Origin: Rhizobiales bacterium CCH10-E5
GTDB taxonomy: Bacteria; Pseudomonadota; Alphaproteobacteria; Rhizobiales; Beijerinckiaceae
Direction of reading: 5' to 3'
Assembly (NCBI GenBank): GCA_001556125.1
Contig: LSIG01000209.1
Coordinates: 1-64,000 of the forward strand
DNA length: 64,000 nt
Shown here: positions 53,801-62,905 of the stretch, piece by piece
How the letters are laid out: each line of letters begins with the position of its first letter
Numbering within the stretch: the first letter of the stretch is position 1
Program-made: the position numbers and the translations under genes
The notes under the pieces: generated by a model
What the model was told of the DNA's origin: nothing
Databases searched by the model: none
The model's input: the letters and a program-made list of their open reading frames with translations, nothing else

Positions 53801-55419
53801 GCGCGATCCTGACCCTCGACGCGGTCAGCGTCAGCCTGCCTAGGAATGCCGACCGCCCCCATGCGATGAGCGAGGTCTCGCTGTCGCTCTACGCCAACGA
53901 GATCCTCTGCGTCGTCGGCGAATCCGGCTCCGGCAAGTCGATGACGGCGAATGCTGTGATGCGGCTGTTGCCGCCCGGCGTTGCCATCGATGGCGGGCGC
54001 ATCCTGTTCGAGGGCCGCGATCTCGCGGGCCTGAGCGAACCCGAGATGCGCAAGGTCCGCGGCGCCGGCATCGCCATGATCTTCCAAGAGCCGATGACGG
54101 CGCTGAATCCGCTGCGCACCATCGGCGACCAGATCGGCGAGATGTTCGAACTCCACACCGATCTCGGCAAGGCCGAGATCCGGGACAAGGTCCAGGCCCT
54201 GCTCGAAGAGGTGCGGATCCCCGACCCCGTCGCGGCGGCAAAAGCCTATCCGCACGAGCTTTCCGGCGGGCAGCGCCAGCGTGCGATGATCGCGATGGCG
54301 CTGGCGCTCGATCCCAGGGTGCTGATCGCCGACGAGCCGACGACGGCGCTCGACGTCACCACCCAGGCCCAGATCCTCGAGCTGATCCGCGACCTGCAGA
54401 AGCGCAAGGGCACAGCCGTCCTGTTCATCACCCATGATTTCGGCGTCGTCGCCGAGATCGCCGACCGCGTCGCGGTGATGAGCCAGGGCCGCGTCGTCGA
54501 GCAGGGCACGGCGGAAGCCGTGCTCGGCAATCCGCAGCACCCCTATACCAAGCAGCTCATTGCCGCCGTCCCGCCACTGAAGGCCCCACCTCCCCGCGAA
54601 CTCGCCACGGAGACCATCCTCGCGGTCGAGCATGTCTCCAAGACCTATCGCAGCGGCGGCTTCCTCGGCCGCGGCCAGCGCGTCACCCGTGCGGTCAAGG
54701 ATGTGTCGCTCGTCCTGCCCAAGGGCGCGACGCTGGGCATCGTCGGCGAATCCGGCTCGGGCAAGTCGACGCTGGCGCGCTGCCTGGTGCGCCTGATCGA
54801 CCCCGAGAGCGGCGCCATCCGCATCGGCGGCACCGATATCGCCAGCCTCTCCAAGTCCGAACTGCGCGCTGAGACGCGCCATATCCAGATGGTCTTCCAG
54901 GACCCCTTCGCCTCGCTCAACCCGCGCCGCAAGGCGGGCGATGCGGTCGCCCAGGGCCTCATCGTCCACGGCACGCCCCGCGCCGAGGCGCGAGCGCGGG
55001 CGCGCGAACTCTTCGCGCTGGTCGGCCTCGACCCGGCGGCGACCGAGCGCTACCCGCATGAATTCTCCGGCGGCCAGCGCCAGCGCATCGGCCTGGCGCG
55101 CGCGCTCGCTCTCGAACCGCGCGTTCTGGTCGCCGACGAGCCGGTCTCGGCGCTCGACGTCTCCGTCCAGGCGCAGGTGCTCAAGCTGCTGGCCGATCTG
55201 CGCGCCCGCCTCGGTCTCTCGATCGTCTTCATCACCCATGACCTGCGCGTCGCCGCCCAGGTCTGCGATCTCGTGGCGGTGATGAAGAATGGCGAGGTCG
55301 TCGAGGCCGGTCCGATCGGACAGGTGTTCGGCGATCCGCAGCACGCCTATACACGGGCGCTGCTCGCGGCGATCCCAGGGCGCAGTTTCGGATCGCCCGT
55401 ATCGGCTTCCGCTGGCTGA
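53797..55419 (+). CDS. Fused two-domain ABC ATPase (DppD-DppF type)
   Basis: 540 residues with two complete nucleotide-binding domains. Domain 1: GESGSGKSM near residue 44, [11 protein letters not shown] near 155 and [14 protein letters not shown] near 175. Domain 2: [12 protein letters not shown] near 320, [12 protein letters not shown] near 425 and [14 protein letters not shown] near 445. Each domain ends with the oligopeptide-type HPYTKQL or HAYTRAL segment. It replaces two separate ATPase genes; such fusions are common in alphaproteobacteria. Start fixed by overlap with the permease stop. Confidence 0.94.
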   Translation: MSAILTLDAVSVSLPRNADRPHAMSEVSLSLYANEILCVVGESGSGKSMTANAVMRLLPPGVAIDGGRILFEGRDLAGLSEPEMRKVRGAGIAMIFQEPMTALNPLRTIGDQIGEMFELHTDLGKAEIRDKVQALLEEVRIPDPVAAAKAYPHELSGGQRQRAMIAMALALDPRVLIADEPTTALDVTTQAQILELIRDLQKRKGTAVLFITHDFGVVAEIADRVAVMSQGRVVEQGTAEAVLGNPQHPYTKQLIAAVPPLKAPPPRELATETILAVEHVSKTYRSGGFLGRGQRVTRAVKDVSLVLPKGATLGIVGESGSGKSTLARCLVRLIDPESGAIRIGGTDIASLSKSELRAETRHIQMVFQDPFASLNPRRKAGDAVAQGLIVHGTPRAEARARARELFALVGLDPAATERYPHEFSGGQRQRIGLARALALEPRVLVADEPVSALDVSVQAQVLKLLADLRARLGLSIVFITHDLRVAAQVCDLVAVMKNGEVVEAGPIGQVFGDPQHAYTRALLAAIPGRSFGSPVSASAG

Positions 55420-55716
55420 GCGGCTTGCCGCCGGGCAATAGGGCGAGAGGCCGTCGCGCTGCGAGAGGTCGACATCGCCATAGGACAGGGCCTTCCGATC
55501 CACAGGCCCGCTGGATCGACGATCTGGAGAAGGACGTCCTGTGAGCCGACGACCCGACCCGCGACGATTTGCACCGCCGAGACCACGCCGCCGAGCGGCC
55601 ATGAGCGATATCGGGAGATTTGCCGATCACCACCGCGTGAGGCTGTAACAAACGTGTCGAGCTTCGCGAAACGGTCGTTGTTGCAAGAGACCATAGCGAT
55701 GTTCGAAAGGCCGATC

Positions 55717-56289
55717 ATGACCGACATCAAGCCCGTGCTGCCCCGCACTCCCGTGCCGAGCCTCGAGCTCCAGCTCGCTCCCGATGGGGCTGCCTTCAGC
55801 CTCCATGCCGAGCGTCCTGCGCATTTCTCGCTGGTCGTGGTCTATCGCGGGCTGCACTGCCCGATCTGCAGGACCCAGCTGCGCGACCTGGAAAGCAAGC
55901 TCGACGCCTTCATCGAGAAAGGCGTCGGCGTCATCGCGCTCTCGACGGACAGCGAGGAACGCGCCGCGCGCGCCAAAACGGACTGGGGCCTGCCGAGGCT
56001 GCGCGTGGGTTATGGCTTCTCGCTCAGTGCGGCGCGCGAATGGGGCCTGTTCCTGTCGGCCGGCCGCGGCACGACCTCGATCGGCGTCGAGGAGCCTGCG
56101 CTCTTTGCCGAGCCGGGGCTCTTCCTGGTTCGGTCGGACGGCACGCTTTATTTCTCCAGCGTTCAGACCATGCCGTTCGCACGGCCATCCTTCGCTGACA
56201 TCCTCGGCGCGATCGACTTCGTCATCGCCAAAGACTATCCGGCGCGTGGCGAGGTGGCGACGCTGGAGGACGGATTGGCGGCGTTCTGA
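55717..56289 (+). CDS. AhpC/TSA-like thioredoxin-fold protein (peroxiredoxin-like)
   Basis: 190 residues, no signal peptide. VVVYRGLHCPICRTQLRDLE near residue 45 gives a CPIC motif in the peroxiredoxin position, and VGVIALSTDSEERA follows. Members of this group are annotated peroxiredoxin-like; the CxxC suggests a thiol reductase or peroxidase. AAAGG lies 6 bp before the ATG at 55717; the frame to 55654 has no such site. Overlaps the tlpA-like gene by one base (TGATG), so the two are co-expressed. Confidence 0.87.
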   Translation: MTDIKPVLPRTPVPSLELQLAPDGAAFSLHAERPAHFSLVVVYRGLHCPICRTQLRDLESKLDAFIEKGVGVIALSTDSEERAARAKTDWGLPRLRVGYGFSLSAAREWGLFLSAGRGTTSIGVEEPALFAEPGLFLVRSDGTLYFSSVQTMPFARPSFADILGAIDFVIAKDYPARGEVATLEDGLAAF

Positions 56290-56870
56290 TGAGGGTGACG
56301 CGCAGAACTCTCATGCTCGGCTCGGCCGCCGGCGCCTGCGGCGGCCTGCTGCCGGCCGAAGCAGCCGACCCCTATCCACCGCCGTTCAGCACGCCTCACG
56401 CCCAGTTCACCGTTCTCGATCCGCGCGAGGAGGCCGGCCACATCTCGCTGCGCGACCTCGAGGGGCGGCGGCGCACGCTCGCGACCTATCGCGGCAAGGC
56501 TGTCCTGCTCGCTTTCTGGGCGAGCTGGTGTCCGCCCTGCCGACGCGAACTGCCGATCCTGCACCGGCTCCAGAACCGGGCGAAGAGCGAGCCCTTCGTG
56601 GTCGTGCCGGTGTCGCTGGATCGCGACGCTGGAACGGCCGCCGCCTACATCCGACGGCTCAAGCTGGACGGGTTTTCCAGCTTCATCGACACCGGCGGCG
56701 AGGTCGCATCCGGGCCGAAGTCGAAGTTCGCGACACCCTTCCCGCTCTACCGCATGCCGATGAGCTACGTCATCGACGCGAAGGGGCGCAGCGGCGGCTA
56801 TCTGACCGGAGAGGCCGATTGGAGCGCGCCGGAGGCACTTGCATTGCTGCGCTTCTACGCCCGGTCCTAG
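56289..56870 (+). CDS. TlpA-family periplasmic thiol-disulfide oxidoreductase
   Basis: 193 residues. Tat-like leader (MRVTRRTLMLGSAAGACGGL), then a thioredoxin domain with AFWASWCPPCRRELPIL near residue 78 and the cis-proline segment RMPMSYVIDAKG near 158. Works in periplasmic disulfide reduction, for example haem or copper-site maturation. Follows the peroxiredoxin-like gene directly. A strong hairpin begins at the base after its stop. Confidence 0.9.
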   Translation: MRVTRRTLMLGSAAGACGGLLPAEAADPYPPPFSTPHAQFTVLDPREEAGHISLRDLEGRRRTLATYRGKAVLLAFWASWCPPCRRELPILHRLQNRAKSEPFVVVPVSLDRDAGTAAAYIRRLKLDGFSSFIDTGGEVASGPKSKFATPFPLYRMPMSYVIDAKGRSGGYLTGEADWSAPEALALLRFYARS

Positions 56871-56904
56871 GCGTCGGCGGCGGGAGATTCCCCGTCGCCA
56901 ACGC
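56871..56904. terminator. Bidirectional hairpin after the tlpA-like gene
   Basis: GCGT-x-GGCGGCGGG (56871-56884) pairs with CCCGTCGCC-x-ACGC (56891-56904), with one mismatch and one G-T pair, around a 6-base loop. Lies between convergent genes, immediately after a TAG stop. Confidence 0.7.
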
Positions 56905-56984
56905 TCATTCACCAACCTTGTAAGAGGCGGTCGCGGGATTGGCCCCGTCATCCTCAGGCGCAGGGCGGCACGGCCAACTCGGCC

Positions 56985-57782
56985 TCAGTCCCTGCCGATC
57001 ATCACGTCGAGGCGCGCGCCGGTATCGGTCTCGATCGTGGCGCGTGGTCCCCGCAAGGCGAGGAAACGCGCGACGCGCTGCTTGACCGGAGCTTTGCCGA
57101 GGACCACGGCGCGCCCGCCCTTGAAGCCGATCGCGGCGAGGTCCTGCCGCGACAGCGACGGGATCACGATGTCGGGCGTGCCATCCTCGTCGAGGTCCCC
57201 GATCTGCGCGAGATCGAGGTCGCGCTCACCCAGGCGATGATTGGTGAAGCCGTCGATCCGAGAAACCTCGACGAGCGCCGTGCCCGACAGACGATAGAGA
57301 CGCAGCGAGCCCGCCAGATGCGGCGTGACCACGGCCGCGAGCATGGCCTGCCCCGATGCGGCGAAATCCGCGACGCCGACCGGGCTCTCGGCGAGGGGCT
57401 CGATCGCATGCCGGCCGATCCGGTAGACTGCGAGCGCCGCGCCGCGATCGAGATAGGCCTTGACCAGGATCGCTTCCGGCTGCCCGTCGCCATCGAGATC
57501 CGCCAGGCGAACGCGACGGTCCTCGAAGACCGCGTCAGAACCCAAGCGAAACAGCAGGCGCTGTCCGTCCCGCTCGACGACGAACCCGCCGGCTTCGATC
57601 GCATCCCCCAGAACGCCATGGCCATAGCGCGTCGTCGGATCGACGAGATAGGCGACCATCCCCCCGCTCCGGGTGACCTCGCCATCCGGCAGACGCAAGA
57701 GGTCCTGAGCCTGCGCGCCGCGGCCACAGCCGCTGGCGAAAGCCATTGCCATGATCAGGCGGCCCACCCGGTGTCGCAGCAT
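56985..57782 (-). CDS. Exported VCBS/FG-GAP-repeat protein
   Basis: 265 residues with a signal peptide ending near RGAQAQ. Two calcium-loop-like repeats, LADLDGDGQPEAILVKAY near residue 105 and IGDLDEDGTPDIVIPS near 205, fit VCBS/integrin-like beta-propeller blades. The protein has too few repeats for a full propeller by itself. The start at 57782 lies one base beyond the stop of the preceding small gene, so they form a two-gene unit. Role unknown. Confidence 0.78.
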   Translation of the reverse strand: MLRHRVGRLIMAMAFASGCGRGAQAQDLLRLPDGEVTRSGGMVAYLVDPTTRYGHGVLGDAIEAGGFVVERDGQRLLFRLGSDAVFEDRRVRLADLDGDGQPEAILVKAYLDRGAALAVYRIGRHAIEPLAESPVGVADFAASGQAMLAAVVTPHLAGSLRLYRLSGTALVEVSRIDGFTNHRLGERDLDLAQIGDLDEDGTPDIVIPSLSRQDLAAIGFKGGRAVVLGKAPVKQRVARFLALRGPRATIETDTGARLDVMIGRD

Positions 57783-57783
57783 G

Positions 57784-58170
57784 TCAGCCTCTCCCCAGCG
57801 CCGAGTCGCCATTCGGAGCCGGGCCGCGCTCCGCCATGGCGTTGAAGTTCCCGTCGAAATGGATTGCGAGTTCGACGTGCGCGTTGCCGGCGACGATGAC
57901 GTCGGCGGGATGCGACGCGCCATGGCGGCATCGGAAGACCGTTTTCGGGTCGATGCCGCAGCTCCGGAAACAACGCGTCGGGATCAGCCCGCCGGAGGTC
58001 GAGCCCCGATCGGCGAAGGAGGCCCGCACCTCCGTGGCCCGCTCCGGCCTTGCGCCGATCGCGAGGCCCGGCCGCGCCCGGACGATGTCGTGGGTTGAGG
58101 GGAGCCTGTGAGAGCCTACAGGGGCGATGGCGGCCGCACCGGCCAGAAACAACGAGCGGCGGTTCAACAT
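57784..58170 (-). CDS. Small Tat-exported protein of unknown function
   Basis: 128 residues. The front (MLNRRSLFLAGAAAIAPVG) is a clear twin-arginine leader, with AGGGA 6 bp before the ATG. The mature part has three cysteines (TRCFRSCG and FRCRHG) and ends NGDSALGRG; no domain recognised. Immediately upstream of the VCBS-repeat gene. As the start is convincing but the body is not, a frameshift within the gene is possible. Confidence 0.5.
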   Translation of the reverse strand: MLNRRSLFLAGAAAIAPVGSHRLPSTHDIVRARPGLAIGARPERATEVRASFADRGSTSGGLIPTRCFRSCGIDPKTVFRCRHGASHPADVIVAGNAHVELAIHFDGNFNAMAERGPAPNGDSALGRG

Positions 58171-58317
58171 CGCTTATCCCTGTGCGGCGCCGGACCGGAC
58201 CAGGCCCTGGAGGGTCGTCCGCGGCGGGTTTTGCCGGTACCGAGACATGACGGGCGCGGGGCCCGTAACGTTACGCCACGACAGAGCGAATACCGGATCG
58301 TGACGGACAGGGATGCG

Positions 58318-59172
58318 ATGACGCGCGATCGGACATGGCTGCTCTTCGGCGGCCCCTATGGCAACCTGCAGGCCACCCAGGCGCTGCTGGCGGAGGCCGG
58401 GCGGCTGGGCATCTCTCCGGACAGGATGCTCTGCACGGGCGATCTCGTGGCCTATTGCGGCAGTCCGGTCGAGACGATCGATCTGATCCGCGACAGCGGC
58501 ATCGCCGTGGTCGGAGGCAATTGCGACGAGCAGCTGGGCGCGAGCGCCAGTGACTGCGGCTGCGGCTTCGAGCCTGACAGCGCCTGCGCCAGATTATCGG
58601 CCGCCTGGTATGCCTTCGCCGACAGTGTCGTCAGGCCCGACCAGCGTCGCTGGCTGGCCTCGTTGCCAGGACGCATCGACCTGCAGATCGGCGGGCGGAG
58701 CCTCGCGGCGATCCACGGCTCGGCCCACTCCATCAACAGCTTCATTTTCGCGGGCACGCCCGAGGGCGAGAAGCGCCGCAGTCTCGACGCGCTTGGCGGT
58801 GATGGCGTCATCGGCGGCCATTCGGGCCTGCCCTTCACGCAACTACTCGGAGGGCGACTTTGGCACAACCCGGGCGTCATCGGGATGCCGGCCAATGACG
58901 GCACGCCGCGTGTCTGGTTCAGCATCGTCAGCGAGACAGAGGCTGGGCTTGCCATCGCGCATCGGGCCCTGCACTATGACCATGGAGGCGCACAGGCCGC
59001 CATGCGCAGCGCCGGCCTGCCCGAAAGCTACCGCAAGGCGCTTGCGACCGGGCTCTGGCCCAGTCTCGACGTCCTGCCCGATCGCGAACGCGCCGAGACG
59101 GGACGGCCGATCACGGAAGCGTCGACGCTCTGGCCGGCGCGCCAGCCCGCCCGGGCGCTCCCTGCGGTCTGA
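58318..59172 (+). CDS. Calcineurin-like metallophosphoesterase with altered first motif
   Basis: 284 residues. Metal-site motifs CTGDLVAYCGSP near residue 40, VVGGNCDEQLG near 66, AIHGSAHSIN near 130 and GGHSGLPF near 162 are present. The first motif, normally DxHGN, reads FGGPYGNLQAT, so one metal-binding Asp/His pair is missing. CAGGGA precedes the ATG at 58318. Converges with the glycosyltransferase gene, 6 bp between stops, and probably belongs to the cluster that follows. Confidence 0.82.
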   Translation: MTRDRTWLLFGGPYGNLQATQALLAEAGRLGISPDRMLCTGDLVAYCGSPVETIDLIRDSGIAVVGGNCDEQLGASASDCGCGFEPDSACARLSAAWYAFADSVVRPDQRRWLASLPGRIDLQIGGRSLAAIHGSAHSINSFIFAGTPEGEKRRSLDALGGDGVIGGHSGLPFTQLLGGRLWHNPGVIGMPANDGTPRVWFSIVSETEAGLAIAHRALHYDHGGAQAAMRSAGLPESYRKALATGLWPSLDVLPDRERAETGRPITEASTLWPARQPARALPAV

Positions 59173-59178
59173 CCGGTT

Positions 59179-59811
59179 TCAGGACGCCCGAAGGCTCTGC
59201 AGAAGGGTGAGTCTCAGGTGGAGGAAGGTGGTCCGGAGCCAGCCCCGGTCGCGATACTTCCGGGCGCTGGTCGTAACCGTCGCGCCGACAGGCTGAATCG
59301 CCAGGCCTGCGCGCCGGGCGTCGCGGACCAGTTGGTGGTCCTCGCCATGCGCCGCGGTCTCGTCGTAACCGCCAAGGGCATGGAACGTCTCGGCAGGGAG
59401 GCACAGCGCCTGATCGCCGAAGGGCAGGTCGAAAACCCGTGAACGGAAACGGACGCCGCCTTCGGTCAGACGCATCAGGCCGCCGCCGTCAAAGCGCAGG
59501 TCGAAATAGCGCAACGCGGCGTGCTGCTCCTGCAGCCCCATGAGCAGCTTCGACACGGCATCTTCGCCGAGCGTCGTGTCGGCATGCACGAACCAGAGAT
59601 GGCGCCCTCGAGCGACGGAGGCCGCTTGGTTCATGCTGGAGGCGCGAGTTCCCCCGCGCGCGAGAATGATCTCGAAGGTCTTGGGAAGGGTCGCCAGCAG
59701 CGCTTCCGGAACACCCTCGTGCTCGGCCAACGGGATGATCACGGAGACGAGCGCGCCCTCAGCGCGCGGTTCGGGCGGACGGACATCCAGCGTCACGGTG
59801 TCGTGCATCAT
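59179..59811 (-). CDS. TIGR04283-type family 2 glycosyltransferase
   Basis: 210 residues. GT-A fold: SVIIPLAEHEGVPEALLATL near residue 25, GGTRASSMNQAASVARG near 54 and LWFVHADTTL near 75, the HADT box standing for the metal-binding DxD. DLPFGDQALCLPAETFHALGGYDE near 133 is typical for this subfamily, which is named for arsenosugar biosynthesis but occurs widely without ars genes. The paired TIGR04282 gene lies at the window's right end. Double ATG at 59811/59808; the longer frame to 59973 lacks homology. Confidence 0.83.
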   Translation of the reverse strand: MMHDTVTLDVRPPEPRAEGALVSVIIPLAEHEGVPEALLATLPKTFEIILARGGTRASSMNQAASVARGRHLWFVHADTTLGEDAVSKLLMGLQEQHAALRYFDLRFDGGGLMRLTEGGVRFRSRVFDLPFGDQALCLPAETFHALGGYDETAAHGEDHQLVRDARRAGLAIQPVGATVTTSARKYRDRGWLRTTFLHLRLTLLQSLRAS

Positions 59812-60306
59812 AGACCAGGCCCCATGTCGATGTCCGCGACGCCCGTCGGAGCCGTAACATTCGACGTCGCACATCGTCGCTTTGCAACGCTTGCAGGATG
59901 ATGGGCGCGCGCCCTCGAGCTGCAGCGACTTCTGATCAGGCACGCACAAGCTCAGGTCAACCTCGCGAAACAAGCAGGCGAGCCCGCCAGATCAGCGGCT
60001 CGTCCAGTCGGCCAACTCCTCGAGCGCATCCGTCGTGGCGTGAAGCGTCCAGCCTGTGCCGCGATGCCTGAACCCGCCCTGCCAGCGCTCGGGCCGGCGA
60101 TAGGTCCGCTCGGGCGTCGGGCCCCAGCCGTCGAAGATGGCCATGCCGTTCACGACCTTGCTGACGTCAGAAAAACCGCCGCGCGGTCCGCGGGACCCGA
60201 CTGAGGTCACGACAGGGCCGACACGAAGCCGTGAACCGCGTAACGTCATACGGATCCGGCGCGAACACGCTGTCAAACCCGAAGTCTGCGTCCCGAAGCG
60301 ACCCCC
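59812..60306. other. Divergent intergenic region before the flavoprotein gene
   Basis: 495 bp with one small minus-strand frame (59992-60144) but otherwise no recognisable gene or RNA. Promoters for the minus-strand glycosyltransferase and the plus-strand flavoprotein gene should be here; none was identified with confidence. Confidence 0.4.
59992..60144 (-). CDS. Short tryptophan-rich open frame, unrecognised
   Basis: 50 residues beginning MAIFDGWGPTPERTYRRPER and ending EELADWTSR. Composition with four tryptophans is more protein-like than the random frames around it, and the in-frame residues upstream also look plausible, so it may be the end of a decayed gene. No good ribosome site. Lies upstream of the TIGR04283 gene on the same strand. 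Confidence 0.3.
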   Translation of the reverse strand: MAIFDGWGPTPERTYRRPERWQGGFRHRGTGWTLHATTDALEELADWTSR

Positions 60307-61785
60307 ATGGCCGATCCTGCACCTGCCTCGCTCCCGCCGAAGCCCCCCTTGCGGCAGGACGGAGTCCTGAAAGCCGATCTCTGCATCATCGGTGCGGGTT
60401 CCGGCGGGCTGTCGGTCGCGGCCGGCGCCGTGCAGATGGGCGCTTCGGTCGTCCTGATCGAAAAGGGCGAGATGGGCGGCGATTGCCTCAACACCGGCTG
60501 CGTGCCGTCCAAGGCGCTGATCGCTGCGGCCCATGCCGCCCAGGCCGTGCGTGACGGCCAGCGCTTCGGTGTCCATGCCGCCGAGCCCGAGATCCGTTTC
60601 GAAGAGGTTCACGCCCATGTGCATGGCGTGATCGGTGCGATCGCGCCGCATGACAGCGTCGAGCGGTTCGAACGGCTCGGCGTCCATGTCATCAAGGCGG
60701 CGGCGCGCTTCCTCGACCGCGATACGGTCGAGGCCGGCGGGGAGACGATCACGGCGCGCCGCTTCGTGATCGCAACCGGCTCACGCGCCGCCGTGCCGCC
60801 GATCCCCGGCCTCTCGGACGCCGGCTATCTTACCAATGAGAGCGTCTTCGAGCTGCGGGAGCGCCCTGAGCATCTGATCATTGTCGGTGGCGGACCCATC
60901 GGCATCGAGATGGCGCAGTCCTTCCGTCGCCTGGGTTCGCGGGTGACCGTGATCGAGACGTTCGGCATCCTCGCCAGGGATGAGCCGGAGGCCGTCGAGG
61001 TCGTCCGCGCCGCGCTCCTCCGCGACGGCGTGACACTGCTCGAGAAGGTCGGCATCAGCGACGTCAGGCGCGACGGCCCGGTCGTGACGGTCACGCTCGA
61101 TGGCGACAGCGCCGTTGGACGGTGCGTCGCGGGCAGCCACCTGCTCGTCGCGGCAGGCCGGCGCCCGAACGTCGAAAACCTCGGCCTGGACGCGGCCGGC
61201 GTCGCCTTCGCGCCGAAGGGGATCACGGTCGACGCGCGTCTTCGCACCAGCAACCGCCGGATCTTCGCCATCGGCGACGTTTCGGGTGGCCCGCAGTTCA
61301 CCCATATCGCCGGCTATCATGCCGGCATCGTCATCCGGAACGCCCTGTTCGGCTTGCCCGCCAAGGTCGACTACACGGCCTTGCCCTGGGTGACCTATGC
61401 CGATCCCGAACTCGCCCATGCCGGTCTCACAGAGGCGCAGGCGCGCAAGGGCGGCCATGACGTCCAGATCCTGACCTGGTCCTTCGCGCTCAACGACCGG
61501 GCCCAGGCGGAGCGCGCCACCGAGGGGCTGGCCAAAGTCGTTCTGGGTCGCAAGGGCCGGATCCTCGGCGCCACGATCGTGGGGCCGCGCGCGGGTGAAC
61601 TGATCGGCACCTGGGCCCTGGCGATCTCGTCCCGCCTTCGGATCGGGGCCGTGGCGAGCGCAGTGCTGCCCTATCCGACGCTGTCGGAGATCTCGAAGCG
61701 CGCCGCCGGCAGTTACTACACGCCGAAGCTCTTCGGTTCCGCGACGCGCCGCATCGTCGGTTTCGTCCAGCGCTTCCTGCGCTGA
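60307..61785 (+). CDS. Mercuric-reductase-like pyridine nucleotide-disulfide oxidoreductase
   Basis: 492 residues. FAD loop LCIIGAGSGGLSVAAGAVQMG near residue 27, redox-active pair GGDCLNTGCVPSKALIAAA near 60, NAD loop LIIVGGGPIGIEMAQSFRRLG near 195 and IFAIGDVSGGPQFTHIAGYHAG near 320. The C-terminal dimer domain shows LPYPTLSEISKRAAGSYYTPK; the MerA vicinal cysteines and the N-terminal metal domain are missing, so mercury reduction is unlikely. Proteins like this usually precede a TVP38 gene, as here, with an unknown electron acceptor. Confidence 0.88.
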   Translation: MADPAPASLPPKPPLRQDGVLKADLCIIGAGSGGLSVAAGAVQMGASVVLIEKGEMGGDCLNTGCVPSKALIAAAHAAQAVRDGQRFGVHAAEPEIRFEEVHAHVHGVIGAIAPHDSVERFERLGVHVIKAAARFLDRDTVEAGGETITARRFVIATGSRAAVPPIPGLSDAGYLTNESVFELRERPEHLIIVGGGPIGIEMAQSFRRLGSRVTVIETFGILARDEPEAVEVVRAALLRDGVTLLEKVGISDVRRDGPVVTVTLDGDSAVGRCVAGSHLLVAAGRRPNVENLGLDAAGVAFAPKGITVDARLRTSNRRIFAIGDVSGGPQFTHIAGYHAGIVIRNALFGLPAKVDYTALPWVTYADPELAHAGLTEAQARKGGHDVQILTWSFALNDRAQAERATEGLAKVVLGRKGRILGATIVGPRAGELIGTWALAISSRLRIGAVASAVLPYPTLSEISKRAAGSYYTPKLFGSATRRIVGFVQRFLR

Positions 61786-61801
61786 TCCGGAGAGACAGCC
61801 G

Positions 61802-62527
61802 ATGATGACCCGCCTTCTCACCGACCGGCGCCTCTGGTTCGCCCTGGGCGTGCTCGCCCTGATCCTCATCGTCCGGCAGACCGGGGTTGCAAGCTATCTC
61901 TCGCTGGACACGCTCAGGACCCATCGCGTGACGCTGACGAACTGGGTCGAGGCGAACCACCTGGTCGCCGCGCTCGCCTATGTCGCCGTCTATGTCGCCG
62001 CTGTCGCCTTCTCGATGCCCGGCGCGGTCGTCCTGACACTGTCGGGAGGGTTCCTGTTCGGAGCGGTGTTCGGCACGCTGCTGACCGTGATCGGTGCCAC
62101 GATCGGAGCGACGCTGATCTTCCTGTTCGCGAGGACCCTCTTCGGCGAGAATGCGCTCGACCGCTTCGGTGCCCCGGCGGCGAGGCTGGCGGAGGGCATC
62201 CGCCAGAATGCCGCCTCCTATCTGCTCGTGCTGAGGCTGGTGCCGCTCTTCCCGTTCGTCCTGGTCAATCTGGTGCCGGCCTTCGTCGGCGTACCCCTCG
62301 CGACCTATGTGCTGACCACCTTCTTCGGGATCATGCCGGGGACGGCGGTATTCTCGCTGGCGGGCGCGGGGCTCGGCTCGGTTCTCGATCAGGGCGGCGC
62401 AGTGTCGCCCGGCTCCATCCTCACACCGCAGATCATCGGTGGCCTCGTGGGGCTGGCTGCGCTGTCTCTGGTCGCGATCCCGATCCGGAAGCGCCTTGCG
62501 GCCCGAGAAAACCAGACCGGGTCGTAA
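61802..62527 (+). CDS. TVP38/TMEM64 (VTT-domain) membrane protein
   Basis: 241 residues, six helices. The VTT signature is clear: FSMPGAVVLTLSGGFLFGAVFGTLLTVIGATIGAT from about residue 75, split by the typical FARTLFGENAL segment, and RLVPLFPFVLVNLVPAFVGVPLATY near 148. DedA-related; often linked to a mercuric-reductase-like gene as here (16 bp upstream). May shuttle lipids or a small anion across the membrane. Confidence 0.9.
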   Translation: MMTRLLTDRRLWFALGVLALILIVRQTGVASYLSLDTLRTHRVTLTNWVEANHLVAALAYVAVYVAAVAFSMPGAVVLTLSGGFLFGAVFGTLLTVIGATIGATLIFLFARTLFGENALDRFGAPAARLAEGIRQNAASYLLVLRLVPLFPFVLVNLVPAFVGVPLATYVLTTFFGIMPGTAVFSLAGAGLGSVLDQGGAVSPGSILTPQIIGGLVGLAALSLVAIPIRKRLAARENQTGS

Positions 62528-62558
62528 CGTCCGCCAGCGTCCATCCGTAAGGAGAGCC

Positions 62559-62897
62559 ATGATGACCGCCGACATCCGATCTCACAGGCTCACCCGGCGC
62601 GCCGTGCTCGGCCTCGGACTCATGGTCCTCGCGGGCCCGGCCTGGGCCCAGGCCAGAGATGTCGATGCATTCTATCACCGGCTCCTGGGGAGCTATGTCG
62701 GCGCCAGCCCCGATGGGGTCAACCGCGTCGATTTCATCGCGGATTTCGGCGGCAATGATGCCGGGCTGATCGCGCATTTCCGCCGCTATGCCGAGCCGGC
62801 GCTGGCCCAGCGCCTCGCCGGATCGCGGCGGATCGCCGATGACGACTATGGCTGGTCGTTGAATGGGCTCCGCCCCGTCCCGGCGCCGCGCGGCTGA
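62559..62897 (+). CDS. Short Tat-exported protein, DUF547-like N-terminus
   Basis: 112 residues. Twin-arginine leader (LTRRAVLGLGLMVLAGPAWA), then FYHRLLGSYVGASPDGVNRVDF, which resembles the opening of DUF547 proteins. DUF547 proteins are usually over 200 residues, so this may be a shortened form. AAGGAG lies 4 bp before the ATG. Placed between the TVP38 and rhodanese genes and clearly part of their operon. Function unknown. Confidence 0.65.
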   Translation: MMTADIRSHRLTRRAVLGLGLMVLAGPAWAQARDVDAFYHRLLGSYVGASPDGVNRVDFIADFGGNDAGLIAHFRRYAEPALAQRLAGSRRIADDDYGWSLNGLRPVPAPRG

Positions 62898-62905
62898 GCC
62901 CGCAG

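Noticed and set aside
60307..61785. Mercuric reductase MerA
   Set aside because: The C-terminal vicinal cysteines and the N-terminal metal-binding domain are absent and no mer genes are present; only the general fold agrees.
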